The notes: generated by a model from the sequence alone, not told the origin. DNA of 9,437 nucleotides from DASPWV01 sp046727855 (GCA_046727855.1 JBKPDL010000009.1:1-9437), one strand, 5' to 3'. Numbered from the stretch's first letter, positions 1 to 7,253 are shown. A program made the numbers and translations.

Positions 1-962
1 CGCTCGCCGGTTGCACCGGTCTGCCGTCAGGCGTGTCTTTGCCCAATCCGAGATGCGTCCGACTTCTGTGGTCGTACGCCAGGTATGCGGAGAGCAGACG
101 GCGCAAGTGACCCTCGCCGAGCACGATGACGTGGTCAAGGCACTCGCGTCGAATTGATCCAATCACCCGTTCGGCGTACGGGTTTTGCCCACGGACTTGC
201 CGGGCTGCACATCACCTCCGCGATGCCCATACGTGCCACGCGGCGACGGAACGCGTCAGCGTAGATACTGTCGCGATCTCTCAGCAACCAGCGTGGCGTG
301 GTGTCGTCAGGAAACGCCTCAACGACTTGCTGGGCGGCCCAGTGTGCCGTCGGATGCTCGGCAACGTTGAAGTAGACGATGCGCCGGCGCTCGTGTGCCA
401 GCAAGACCAGGACGAACAAGACGCGACCCGTCACCGTCGGCACCATGAAGAAATCCATCGACACCAGTGCGGTCAGATGATTGGTGAGGAACGTCCGCCA
501 CGTTTGTGACGGTGGACGACGTCGTTGTTGAAGCAACCTCGACACCGTTCGCTCCGACACGTTGACCCCGAGTTTGGCGAGTTCGCCATGAACGCGCGGG
601 GCGCCCCACAACGGGTTGGCCGCCGCCATCTCGCGGACAAGCGCGCGGATCTCGCGATCGATGGCTGGGCGACCGCCGCGGGTGCGCGTCGAGCGGCGGG
701 TCCATCGACGGCGAAGCCAGTCGTGATGCCACCGCAGGGCCGTGTCCGGCTGGACAATCACTAACGCCGTGCGCCACTGTTGCCACGTGTTGGCCAGCAC
801 GATCCAGAACCGCCGGTCGCGCATACGCAGGCGTGGACGCTTCGTCGCGCGTTTGAACGCCCGCAGCTGCTGGCGCAGCGCCATGTTCTCAAGGACCAAT
901 TCCTGATGGCCGCGGCAGGCCAACGCCAGCGCGCGGACGATCACCAAGATCATTTCCAGCAC
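1..962 (-). pseudogene. DDE integrase-type transposase, frameshifted and cut by the window edge
   Basis: Transposase of an insertion sequence with an rve-type (retroviral integrase-like) catalytic core. The intact first frame begins at a GTG at 962 and runs 275 codons to 135. It shows a basic N-terminal region, a helix-turn-helix-like middle (RTVSRLLQQ), then the first catalytic Asp in SMDFF and the second in RDRDSIY. The frame is lost after SPW, at a GGG run at plus-strand positions 188-190. Dropping one G restores QNPYAERVIGSIRREC, which supplies the catalytic Glu, and the reading then stays open to the window edge with DHRSRTHLGL and PDGRPVQPA. The extra base therefore separates the Glu from the two Asp residues, so as written the element cannot make a full DDE enzyme. 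The C-terminus and outer inverted repeat lie outside the window. The inner end of the element falls somewhere in 963-1057 and I could not fix it. Programmed frameshifting is possible but there is no clear slippery heptamer. Confidence 0.85.
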
Positions 963-1057
963 GCCCGATCGTGCCGTGCGCCGGCTGCGAATTTCAACCG
1001 GTGCTGAGGCGGATAGCGTTTTGGCGAAGGACAGGGCCGGTGGCCCACCGCGAGGAC

Positions 1058-1462
1058 TTACCGCGCTGGTCGCGGCCCATCTGCGCCGGAGGCATGTTTC
1101 GACCTCGCGGGCCGGGGCGACTTCGTTCGGACGTACTCCTGCAAGGCGACCGCATTGTTGTGTTCCGTATCGTGGGAGCTGTACACGAGCGTAACCGTGC
1201 CCCGGCGAGCGGCTGACATGATTGGCTGCCAGGCCTCTGGGCGCGAATCGAGCTCACGAAAGTAGCGTTGACGGAACTCGCGCCACTTCTGCGGATCGTG
1301 ACTGAACCACTTTCGGAGCGCCGTGCTGGGTCCGACTTCCTTCAGCCATGCATCGACCTGGAGTGCCGCCTTTGAGACCCCGCGAGGCCACAGCCGTTCC
1401 ACCAGGAAGCGGGTGCCATCCGTTCGCGAGACCGCGTCGTACGCGCGTTTTAATTTGATCAT
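1058..1462 (-). CDS. DUF488 family protein
   Basis: Small soluble protein of 134 residues, full length for DUF488. Recognisable family stretches are RFLVERLWPRGVSK near the N-terminus, the central WLKEVGPSTALRKWFSHDP, and TLVYSSHDTEHNNAVAL near the C-terminus. The molecular function of DUF488 is not established. The ATG at 1462 has a plausible GAGG ribosome site about 10 nt upstream and begins 46 nt after the PRC-barrel gene ends on the same strand, so it is probably the last gene of the DoxX-transaldolase-PRC operon. The last 20 or so residues, after VALQEYV, are Arg/Ser/Pro-rich and longer than usual. They run towards the inner end of the neighbouring insertion sequence, so the C-terminus may have been altered by the insertion. 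The family call is firm; the operon role is inferred. Confidence 0.85.
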   Translation of the reverse strand: MIKLKRAYDAVSRTDGTRFLVERLWPRGVSKAALQVDAWLKEVGPSTALRKWFSHDPQKWREFRQRYFRELDSRPEAWQPIMSAARRGTVTLVYSSHDTEHNNAVALQEYVRTKSPRPARSKHASGADGPRPAR

Positions 1463-1508
1463 CGCCCGCGTGCCTCGTTTCAGCGCTGGCCTTGACAGCG
1501 CTTCCTTG

Positions 1509-2225
1509 TCATGAGGTCGACTGCAGTTGTGCGATCGACTCGTACAAAGGCAAGTCAGTAACTGTCCGTCGAGTCAGATCAACGGAGACCTTGGCTTCGG
1601 ACCAACTCACGTCCCTGACCCAGTGCGGTGCAACGAGCACGCGGCGACCGCTCCACCAGTTGCTCGTGTTCACAACCAGGTACCGAATCGCCCAGGTGTG
1701 ATCGTCGATGAGCAGATCCTCGAGGTGGCCGATCTCACCATCGGTTGCTTCGATATGGTGGCCGATGACCGCGTTGCTACTGCGCAGGTGGCAATCATTC
1801 GATGTCGATGTCGGGTGGGTTCCATGGGCTTCAGTTCCTCTTCGATCCTGCCCTCGGTGGTCAGGCTGCCTGGGTACGCGCCCATGCCCCACAACCCCGC
1901 ACCGCCCCAGTAGTACGGATAACCGTAGTACCCGAAGTACTCGGCTTCGTGTTGCCGTGAGACCGGTTTCCTGGTGTCGATGTCCGGACTGCCTTCCACT
2001 TGCGCCCTCGTCAGCGCTACCGGAAGGCGCTTGGCCATCCATCCCGCGTGGCCGACGGCGATGGGCGAGATCAGCACTTTCCTGCCGGACAGCCAGCTGC
2101 CGGCGTTAGCCACGAGATAGCGGATCCCCAGTCTTCATCATCAAAATAGACGTCTTCCACTTTGCCGACGACCCCGTCGGTTGCGCGTAGGCGTAGCCTC
2201 GCAAATCCTTGACGTTGCGTAACAT
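1509..2225 (-). pseudogene. Two-repeat PRC-barrel domain protein, three apparent frameshifts
   Basis: The ATG at 2225 follows a strong AGGGG ribosome site. It starts MLRNVKDLRGYA, then three single-base losses break the frame. The first is near 2190, where the family has roughly GYALRATDG. The second is at the CCCC run 2126-2129, where one more base gives DEDWGIRYLVANAG. The third lies between about 1800 and 1831, where an added base joins EGRIEEELK to the second half. With the three bases restored the product is about 239 residues. It has a first PRC-barrel repeat (VVGKVEDVYFDDEDWGIRYLV, then WLSGRKVLISP), an aromatic linker (EYFGYYGYPYYWGG), and a second repeat (IGHHIEATDGEIGHLEDLLIDD, then WWSGRRVLVAP). 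PRC-barrel proteins of this kind have no known enzyme activity and are often placed in stress-response groups. It lies 40 nt after the transaldolase gene. Either the gene is decaying or the sequence carries base-calling errors; three losses in 0.7 kb favour decay, but the runs are short homopolymers. Confidence 0.8.
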
Positions 2226-2265
2226 GGGTTTCCCCTTCAGGATTCAGCGACTGGCGCTGTCACCG

Positions 2266-3372
2266 TTAGCTCGCGGTCGTGAGGATCAGGCGCCGCTTGT
2301 CCTCAAGAGTGGCGACCAACCGATCAAACGAGGAAGCGAATGCCTTGATGCCATCCGCCTGTAACTGCTCGGTGATCGCGTGGACGTCAAGGCCAAGGGC
2401 CGCCGCCCTCGCCAGCACGGCTTCGGCTTCCTTCTCCTCTGTTCCCAGCGTGACCCGAACACGTCCGTGATCTCGAAACGCCTCGAGCGTCGCTGGCGGA
2501 ACGGTCGTGATCGTCTCCGGACCTATCAGCGCCTCGATGTACAGGACATCGGAGTACGAAGCATTCTTGGTTCCCGTGCTGGCCCACAGCGGCCTTTGGA
2601 CGCGCGCTCCGCGTCGCTTGAGCGTCGCGAACGACTCACCGTCGAACAGCTCACGGAACCGCCGGTAGATGCGTCTGGCGTTTGCGATGCCAATCCTCAC
2701 CCGCAATGAGAGCGCGTCCGGCGAACCGATTTCCTCGAGCAGGCGATCTGTTACGACGTCGAGTCGACTCACGAATACCGATGCGACCGATGTGACGCGA
2801 CGGGGGTTGGGATGGCGGCCGATGCCTCGAAGGTAGGCCTGCGCCACGGCCTCGTAATGTTCAAGGGAGAACATCAGCGTGATGTTGATGTTGATGCCCT
2901 CAGCGGTCAGCGCCTCAATCGCCCGTATACCCTCTTGCGTCGCCGGCACCTTGATCATCACGTTAGGTCGCGCCACGACCTGCCAGAGATGCCGAGCTTC
3001 GGTGACGGTGGCTGCAGTGTCGTGGGCAGATGCCGGAGAGACTTCGAGACTGACGAAGCCGTTTGCGCCGTCGCTGTGGTCGTACACCGGTCGAAGGACA
3101 TTAGCCGCCAACTGGATGTCCTCGACGATCAACCGCTCGGCGAGCGCTCGATTGCTGATGTTGCGGTCAGCATCCAGCGCGCGATGGAGCCCCGTATCGT
3201 AGTCCACGCTGCCTGCGATCGCTTTGTCAAAAATCGTTGGGTTGCTGGTCACCCCGCCGAGGCCGTCCTCTTTGATCAATCGCTGCAGTCCGCCGCCTGT
3301 GACCAGGCTGCGGTTGATGTGGTCCAACCACACGAACTGATCGACTTGGTTCAATGCGAGGAGCGGATTCAT
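2266..3372 (-). CDS. tal: Transaldolase
   Basis: Transaldolase moves a dihydroxyacetone unit from sedoheptulose 7-phosphate to glyceraldehyde 3-phosphate in the non-oxidative pentose phosphate pathway, in the cytoplasm. The 368-residue product has the family signatures in order: WLDHINR (Asp17), GVTSNPTIFDKAI (residues 40-53), the Schiff-base lysine in NVMIKVPAT (Lys141), GININITLMFS (159-169), VASVFVSRLD, and WASTGTKN. The length matches the longer Mycobacterium-type transaldolases (about 360-375 residues) and not the short TalC/MipB type. The start ATG overlaps the stop of the upstream DoxX-like gene by four bases (ATGA), which indicates translational coupling. No lesion is visible. Placing a central carbon enzyme in an operon with DoxX-like, PRC-barrel and DUF488 proteins suggests metabolic adjustment under stress rather than housekeeping; that part is inference. 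Confidence 0.95.
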   Translation of the reverse strand: MNPLLALNQVDQFVWLDHINRSLVTGGGLQRLIKEDGLGGVTSNPTIFDKAIAGSVDYDTGLHRALDADRNISNRALAERLIVEDIQLAANVLRPVYDHSDGANGFVSLEVSPASAHDTAATVTEARHLWQVVARPNVMIKVPATQEGIRAIEALTAEGININITLMFSLEHYEAVAQAYLRGIGRHPNPRRVTSVASVFVSRLDVVTDRLLEEIGSPDALSLRVRIGIANARRIYRRFRELFDGESFATLKRRGARVQRPLWASTGTKNASYSDVLYIEALIGPETITTVPPATLEAFRDHGRVRVTLGTEEKEAEAVLARAAALGLDVHAITEQLQADGIKAFASSFDRLVATLEDKRRLILTTAS

Positions 3373-3767
3373 AAGGGTCCCTCAAACTCCTCACTGAGCC
3401 GGCCGAGCGCAAGCGCGCCGAGCGCAAGCCCGAAATCGCGCAGGGCCACGTCGAGGAACCCCGGAATCAGGAGGAGATTGGAGATAATGCCGAGCAGCCA
3501 CGCCGCGACAACATAAGCGCCGATTCGAGGACGCACGGCAATGAGCACGGCGGCGGCCATCTCAACGATCCCGACGAAGAGCATGAACGTCTGACCAGAG
3601 ACCGGAAGGAGCCGCTCGATACCCGGAGCGAGGTACTGATTCCAGTTCGTGAGGAAGTTGGTGAACTTATCGAGTCCCGCCAAAGCGGGCGCTGCGATGA
3701 ATCCGATGTACAGGATCTGATAGGCCTGGTAAGCCGGGCGACTGGTCGTTGCAATTGTGTGAGCCAT
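3369..3767 (-). CDS. DoxX-like integral membrane protein
   Basis: The ATG at 3767 was chosen because AAGGAAG lies just upstream and the hydrophobic protein begins there (MAHTIATTSRPAYQ). The frame is open to 3890, but that extension is Arg/Ser-rich and covers the predicted promoter. The product is 132 residues with four likely membrane helices: YQILYIGFIAAPALAGLDKF, the FMLFVGIVEMAAAVLIAV segment, IGAYVVAAWLLGIISNLLLI, and DFGLALGALALGRL. This fits the DoxX-like group of small four-helix membrane proteins; some members take part in quinone or thiol redox chemistry, and the role of this one is unknown. It is the first gene of the leftward operon and overlaps the transaldolase start by four bases. 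A sigma-54 type promoter candidate lies 67 nt upstream of its start codon. Confidence 0.85.
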   Translation of the reverse strand: MAHTIATTSRPAYQAYQILYIGFIAAPALAGLDKFTNFLTNWNQYLAPGIERLLPVSGQTFMLFVGIVEMAAAVLIAVRPRIGAYVVAAWLLGIISNLLLIPGFLDVALRDFGLALGALALGRLSEEFEGPL

Positions 3768-3833
3768 CTGCTTCCTTGTATTCCTGTCGCTTGGCGAGCT
3801 GCGACTGACTCCCGTTCGTCTGCTTTGTCGAAT

Positions 3834-3849
3834 TGCACGCTGCGCGCCA
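3834..3849 (-). promoter_or_regulatory. Candidate sigma-54 promoter for the DoxX-transaldolase operon
   Basis: On the minus strand the bases read TGGCGCGCAGCGTGCA against the consensus TGGCACG-N4-TTGCW. The GG of the -24 element (3848-3847) and the GC of the -12 element (3836-3835) have the required spacing. The deviations are G for A in the -24 box and G for the first T of the -12 box. The predicted start site is near 3823, giving a leader of about 56 nt before the ATG at 3767. The paired dyads at 3916-3948 are centred about 110 bp upstream of that start, a usual distance for a sigma-54 activator. Confidence 0.5.
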
Positions 3850-3915
3850 CAAAGCCGGTGCGCGGAATGTGCCGCCATACCGGGTGGCACTGCCTCGGGC
3901 TATCCGACCCGGAGA

Positions 3916-3948
3916 TTCAGAATGAAACCGCAGGCTTTCAAAACGAAA
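3916..3948. promoter_or_regulatory. Tandem dyad sites, probable activator binding region shared by divergent operons
   Basis: Two related sites lie in the 294-bp gap between the divergent operons. Site A (3916-3927) reads TTCAGAATGAAA. Site B (3937-3948) reads TTCAAAACGAAA and sits inside the perfect inverted repeat CTTTC-AAAAC-GAAAG (3935-3949). They agree at 10 of 12 positions and their centres are 21 bp apart, two helical turns. Site A recurs exactly at 7699-7710, beside another dyad of the TTTC-N5-GAAA type. Sigma-54 promoter candidates lie on both sides, firing away from the sites. Such paired dyads are what an activator of the XylR/NtrC type would use. Binding by the regulator encoded at 7745-9430 is inferred. 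Confidence 0.55.
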
Positions 3949-3989
3949 GGAGGTCGCGGCGCGGATGGCCGGTGGCGGGGGCCTAGCCC

Positions 3990-4005
3990 TGGCGCGTTGC
4001 TTGCG
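3990..4005 (+). promoter_or_regulatory. Sigma-54 promoter for the cytochrome-Rieske operon
   Basis: The bases read TGGCGCGTTGCTTGCG against the consensus TGGCACG-N4-TTGCW. TGGC and TTGC are both perfect and correctly spaced (GG at 3991-3992, GC at 4003-4004); only the A of the -24 box and the last weak position differ. The predicted start is near 4016, 46 nt before the cytochrome ATG at 4062. The proximal and distal dyads are centred 48 and 69 bp upstream of the -24 T. This is the best sigma-54 match I found in the window. Confidence 0.65.
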
Positions 4006-4061
4006 TTGTGGTGCTGCGCGTCCGCCGCAAACGGCTCTCGGCAGACCAGGAGTGACCGGCC

Positions 4062-5303
4062 ATGCGACTTATCGGTGCAGCCTCAATCGTCTTCGCGCTC
4101 GCGTTGACATTCGCCATCACAGGGTTCCCTCCCGCCATCACCGCCCGCCAAACGACCAGTCTCTCTGGCGACGACGGCGAACGGAACCATCGGAGGGGGA
4201 AAGCCATCTTCCGCTACGACACCTTTGGCGACGAGCAGTTGTGGACCGATGTGTTGCGGATGCACGAGGTCATTGCGACGGTCCCGCCGGCGACCGCGTT
4301 GGCCGTGGGCCTCAAGGTCGATGTCGAGGCCTTACCGCCGGCAATCCTCACCGCGCTGCAGGCCGGACAGGTTGATCCGACCGACCCCGCGGTGACCGTC
4401 GAATTGTTGCGGCTGAATGCGGTCGTGGGCGTGCAGGGGAAGGTGAACGACCTGGGGCAGCTCACCAGCGTCGGCATCACCTGCGCCCTCTGCCACTCGT
4501 CGGTCGACAACTCGTTTGCACCAGGGATTGGCCGACGGTTGGACGGCTGGGCCAACATCGACCTGAATGTGGGCGCGATCGTCGCCCTCTCGCCAGTGCT
4601 GGATGCGACCACCAAGGCGGAGTTCAATGCCTGGGGCCCCGGCAAATATGATCCCCGCCACCATGCGTTCGACGGCACGAACCTCCTGTCGTTGAACAGC
4701 CCCTCGCTGCCGATTGTCCTGCCGCCGATCTATGGCTTGAAGGGCGTCGGCTTCGAGACCTTCAGCGCCGATGGGCCCATCTCGTACTGGAACAGCTACG
4801 TGGGAGTGGGGCAGATGGGTGGGCAGGGCACCTTCCATGATCCGCGCATCGGCCTCTTCATCACGCAGACACCGGATTTCGTGACCCCGAAGCTGCCGGC
4901 GCTGCTCGACTATCAATTGAGCTTGCGCACGCCGGAGCCTCCGACAGGCAGCTTCGATCGACAGGCCGCCATCCGCGGCCAGCGGCTGTTCCGCAACGAG
5001 GCCGGCTGCGCCACCTGCCACCAGGGGCCTACCTTCACGGACGTGCTGAGCGGTCCTACTAAGGCCGTGCCGTTCCTGCACGATCCGGCCGAGGTCGGGA
5101 CGGATCCGGCGTATGCCATGCGGACGGCCACCGGGAAATATCGCACGACGCCGTTACGTGGGCTGTGGCAGCATCCGCCGTATTTCCATGACGGCAGTGC
5201 GCCGGATCTCCTGGCCGTGGTCAATCACTACAACCAGCTGTTTGGGTTGAATCTCACGGCCGCGCAGAAGGCGGATCTGGTTGAATTCCTGAAGTCGCTC
5301 TGA
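4062..5303 (+). CDS. Secreted diheme c-type cytochrome, CCP/MauG-like C-terminal domain
   Basis: A 413-residue periplasmic or exported electron-transfer protein. Residues 1-28 form a signal peptide (MRLIGAASIVFALALTFAIT, then cleavage near AITA). Two covalent heme sites are visible: CALCH at 141-145 and CATCH at 316-320. The region 46-70 (RGKAIFRYDTFGDEQLWTDVLRMHEV) precedes the first heme. After the second heme, the stretch RTTPLRGLWQHPPYFHDGSAPDL (361-383) resembles the C-terminal part of bacterial diheme cytochrome c peroxidases and MauG, where RTPPLRN-type and YMHDG-type motifs occur. The heme spacing of about 175 residues also fits that superfamily. The long N-terminal part before heme 1 differs from classical peroxidases, so the substrate is unknown and peroxidase activity should not be assumed. 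AGGAG lies about 13 nt before the ATG. It is the first gene of the rightward operon, followed 53 nt later by the Rieske gene. Confidence 0.85.
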   Translation: MRLIGAASIVFALALTFAITGFPPAITARQTTSLSGDDGERNHRRGKAIFRYDTFGDEQLWTDVLRMHEVIATVPPATALAVGLKVDVEALPPAILTALQAGQVDPTDPAVTVELLRLNAVVGVQGKVNDLGQLTSVGITCALCHSSVDNSFAPGIGRRLDGWANIDLNVGAIVALSPVLDATTKAEFNAWGPGKYDPRHHAFDGTNLLSLNSPSLPIVLPPIYGLKGVGFETFSADGPISYWNSYVGVGQMGGQGTFHDPRIGLFITQTPDFVTPKLPALLDYQLSLRTPEPPTGSFDRQAAIRGQRLFRNEAGCATCHQGPTFTDVLSGPTKAVPFLHDPAEVGTDPAYAMRTATGKYRTTPLRGLWQHPPYFHDGSAPDLLAVVNHYNQLFGLNLTAAQKADLVEFLKSL

Positions 5304-5356
5304 TGCACTTCGGGCGACAGGTGCCACGAGGACATTTCACCGAGGAGGGTGCACCA

Positions 5357-5671
5357 ATGGCAACAGAATTTGTGACGGCAATCAAAACGAGCGAGATACC
5401 GCTGGGCGGCGTCACGGCCATCGATGTGCGGGGCATGCGAATCGCGGTGGCCAACGTCGGCGGCACGTACTACGCGTTCGACGACGAGTGCACGCATGAG
5501 CAGTGCTCGCTTGCTGAAGAAGGGGAACTGGCTGGCACAACCCTCACGTGCACGTGCCACGGTTCCGAGTTCGACATGCGGACGGGGAAGGTGCTCGCCC
5601 CTCCGGCGACAGTGCCGGTCAAGGTGTATCCCGTGCGGGTCGCGGGGGATGCTTTACAGATCGAGGTGTGA
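5357..5671 (+). CDS. Rieske-type [2Fe-2S] ferredoxin
   Basis: A small soluble electron carrier of 104 residues. The two cluster-binding motifs are CTH at 45-47 (in DECTHEQCSLAEEG) and CTCH at 65-68 (followed by GSEFD), giving the Cys2-His2 ligand set. TGKVLAPPATVPVKVYPV completes the fold. This length and motif arrangement match the ferredoxin component of Rieske non-heme oxygenase systems (BphF/AndAb-like) rather than membrane Rieske proteins. The ATG at 5357 was chosen because GGAGGG stands 8-9 nt upstream; an ATG at 5303 in the same frame only adds residues that overlap the cytochrome stop. The stop overlaps the reductase start by one base (TGATG), so the two are translationally coupled. 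No terminal oxygenase is in this window; the partner may be encoded elsewhere or may be the cytochrome. Confidence 0.93.
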   Translation: MATEFVTAIKTSEIPLGGVTAIDVRGMRIAVANVGGTYYAFDDECTHEQCSLAEEGELAGTTLTCTCHGSEFDMRTGKVLAPPATVPVKVYPVRVAGDALQIEV

Positions 5672-6893
5672 TGGCCCCGAGGTACGTGATCGTCGGCGCC
5701 AGCCTGGCCGGCGCCACCGCCGCCATCACACTGCGCGAAGAGGGCGCTGATGGGACCGTGACGCTGATCGGTGCTGAGAACGAGCTGCCCTACGAACGGC
5801 CACCGCTGTCCAAAGCCTACCTGCGCGGGGATGTGCCCTTCGACAAGGCGCTGGTGCGGCCGGCCGAGTTCTACGCGGAGCACGGCATCGAGACGATGTT
5901 CGGAACACGCGCAACGCGAATCGATCCGTCAATGCGCATCGTGGAGCTCGAGGATCGCCGTCGAGTGCCGTTCGACGCGCTGCTCATTGCCACGGGGGGC
6001 GTAACCGGCGCATCTCGATTCCCAGTGGCGATCTTGAAGGCATCTATGGCCTTCGCACGGTCCAGGACGCCGATCGCATTCGCGAAGAAATGGTTCCCGG
6101 CCGCCGCGCCGTCGTCGTGGGCATGGGATTCATCGGCTCGGAAGTGGCCGCGTCGCTTCGGCAGAAAGGCCTGGACGTCGTCGCCATCGACCCGTCGAAG
6201 ACGCCGCTCTTCCGCGTGCTCGGCGAGGCGGTCGGCCAGACCCTCGCCGACCTTCATCGCGCTCATGGTGTTCGCGCCATCTTCGAGGACACCGTCGCTG
6301 CCTTCGAGGGAACCCGCCGCGTGACGCACATCGTCACGAAAGCAGGATTGCGTCTTGAATGCGACTTCGTCGTCGTGGGCATCGGGATCGAGCCGGCAGT
6401 GGAACTCCTCGAACGCAGCGGTATTCACGTGGACAACGGTGTGGTCGTCGACGAGTACTGCCAGACGAACGTCAGCGGCGTGTACGCTGCAGGTGACGTC
6501 GCGAATCACTATCACCCGATCTTCGATCGCCGGATCCGAGTGGAACATTGGCAGAACGCCATCAAGCAAGGCGCCGCTGCTGCACGCAACATGCTCGGCA
6601 AGCACGTCGCGTACGACGAGGTCCACTGGTTCTGATCTGACCAGTACGACGCGAACCTGCAGTACGCCGGATTCCACATGAAGTGGGAGCAGCTCGTCGT
6701 GCGTGGCCGCCTGGACTCCGGCAGTTACCTCGCGTGCTATGTAAACGGTGGCCGAATCGATGCGGCTGTGGGTCTCAACCGCGCGAAGGACGTGCGGCGT
6801 GTCATGCCGCTCATCAAGTCCCGGCGCGCAGTGGATCTCGCGCAGCTTCGGGACGAAGGCGTCGATCTGCGCTCACTACACGCAAGTCCGTAG
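5671..6893 (+). pseudogene. FAD-dependent ferredoxin reductase, one frameshift and one premature TGA
   Basis: NAD(P)H-dependent flavoprotein that would pass electrons to the Rieske ferredoxin just upstream. Domain order is normal: the FAD-binding YVIVGASLAG at the N-terminus, ENELPYERPPLSKAYLRG, LLIATGG, the NAD-binding VVVGMGFIGSEVAASL, the second FAD motif VSGVYAAGDVAN, and a C-terminal domain to DLRSLHASP. Two lesions break it. First, the G run at 5994-5999 has six bases; a seventh restores ATGGRNRRISIP and joins both halves. Second, codon 6633-6635 is TGA where the family has Trp (WFWSDQYDxxLQxAG); the bases after it continue in the same frame with SDQYDANLQYAGFHMKWEQL. With both repaired the protein is 407 residues, normal for this family. 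Either the gene is inactivated or the sequence is in error at two places. The Rieske partner is intact, so loss of the reductase would leave it without its usual donor. Confidence 0.88.
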
Positions 6894-6917
6894 CGCACAG
6901 CGTAGAAGAAGATCCTG

Positions 6918-7253
6918 ATGACTACCACTCAGATCCTTGGTCTCGTGGCAACAGGTTTGGTGATCGTCGGGTACGTTCCGCAAATTGTTCACCTGATAAA
7001 GGAGCGCTGCACTGCCGGCGTCAGCATCTCGGCGTTCTCTCTCTGGTGCACGGCCTCATTACTCTTCCTGATTCACGCAGCGATGATTGGTGATGCGGTC
7101 TTTGTTGGAGCCCAGACCGTGAATCTTGTGGCAGGGGGCCTCATCGTGGCTTTCTGCAAGCGATACGAGGGCGAGGTGTGCCCATTTCACCGGAACGCGT
7201 ATTCCGCCTTCGGTAATAGCGGCCACAAGCCGCATCGGAGTCGCGCATCGTAG
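6918..7253 (+). CDS. SemiSWEET/PQ-loop family transporter
   Basis: A 111-residue membrane protein with three predicted helices, the SemiSWEET plan: QILGLVATGLVIVGYVPQIVHLI, VSISAFSLWCTASLLFLIHAAMI, and VFVGAQTVNLVAGGLIVAFC. The PQ-loop motif is GYVPQIVHL (Pro21-Gln22), and the third helix carries the Asn (VNL, Asn69) typical of the substrate pocket. SemiSWEETs work as dimers and move sugars passively; the solute here is unknown. After the third helix there is a polar tail of about 30 residues (KRYEGEVCPFHRN and on) that is longer than in minimal SemiSWEETs. The ATG lies 24 nt after the ferredoxin reductase stop, so it is probably the last gene of the rightward operon. The ribosome site (AGAAGA) is weak. 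Confidence 0.85.
   Translation: MTTTQILGLVATGLVIVGYVPQIVHLIKERCTAGVSISAFSLWCTASLLFLIHAAMIGDAVFVGAQTVNLVAGGLIVAFCKRYEGEVCPFHRNAYSAFGNSGHKPHRSRAS

Noticed and set aside
1016..1033. TGTCCTTCGCC on the minus strand as the inner terminal repeat of the insertion sequence
   Set aside because: The other end of the element lies outside the window, so no matching repeat or target duplication can be shown.
3767..3890. Longer N-terminus for the DoxX-like protein, starting at 3890
   Set aside because: The extra 41 residues are basic and low in hydrophobicity, overlap the sigma-54 candidate, and the ATG at 3767 has its own good ribosome site.
3965..4375. ORF after a strong AAAGGAGGT at 3946-3954, overlapping the cytochrome start
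   Set aside because: It begins before the predicted sigma-54 start site, runs out of frame through the cytochrome signal peptide and first domain, and its translation is Arg-rich with no family likeness.
4332..5081. A 249-codon leftward ORF inside the cytochrome gene
   Set aside because: It is the antisense shadow of a clearly coding cytochrome with two CXXCH motifs; in GC-rich DNA long antisense frames are expected.
6633..6635. Reading TGA as tryptophan or selenocysteine
   Set aside because: Intact neighbours use TGA as their normal stop, there is no sign of a recoding element, and the family has Trp here rather than Cys or Sec.
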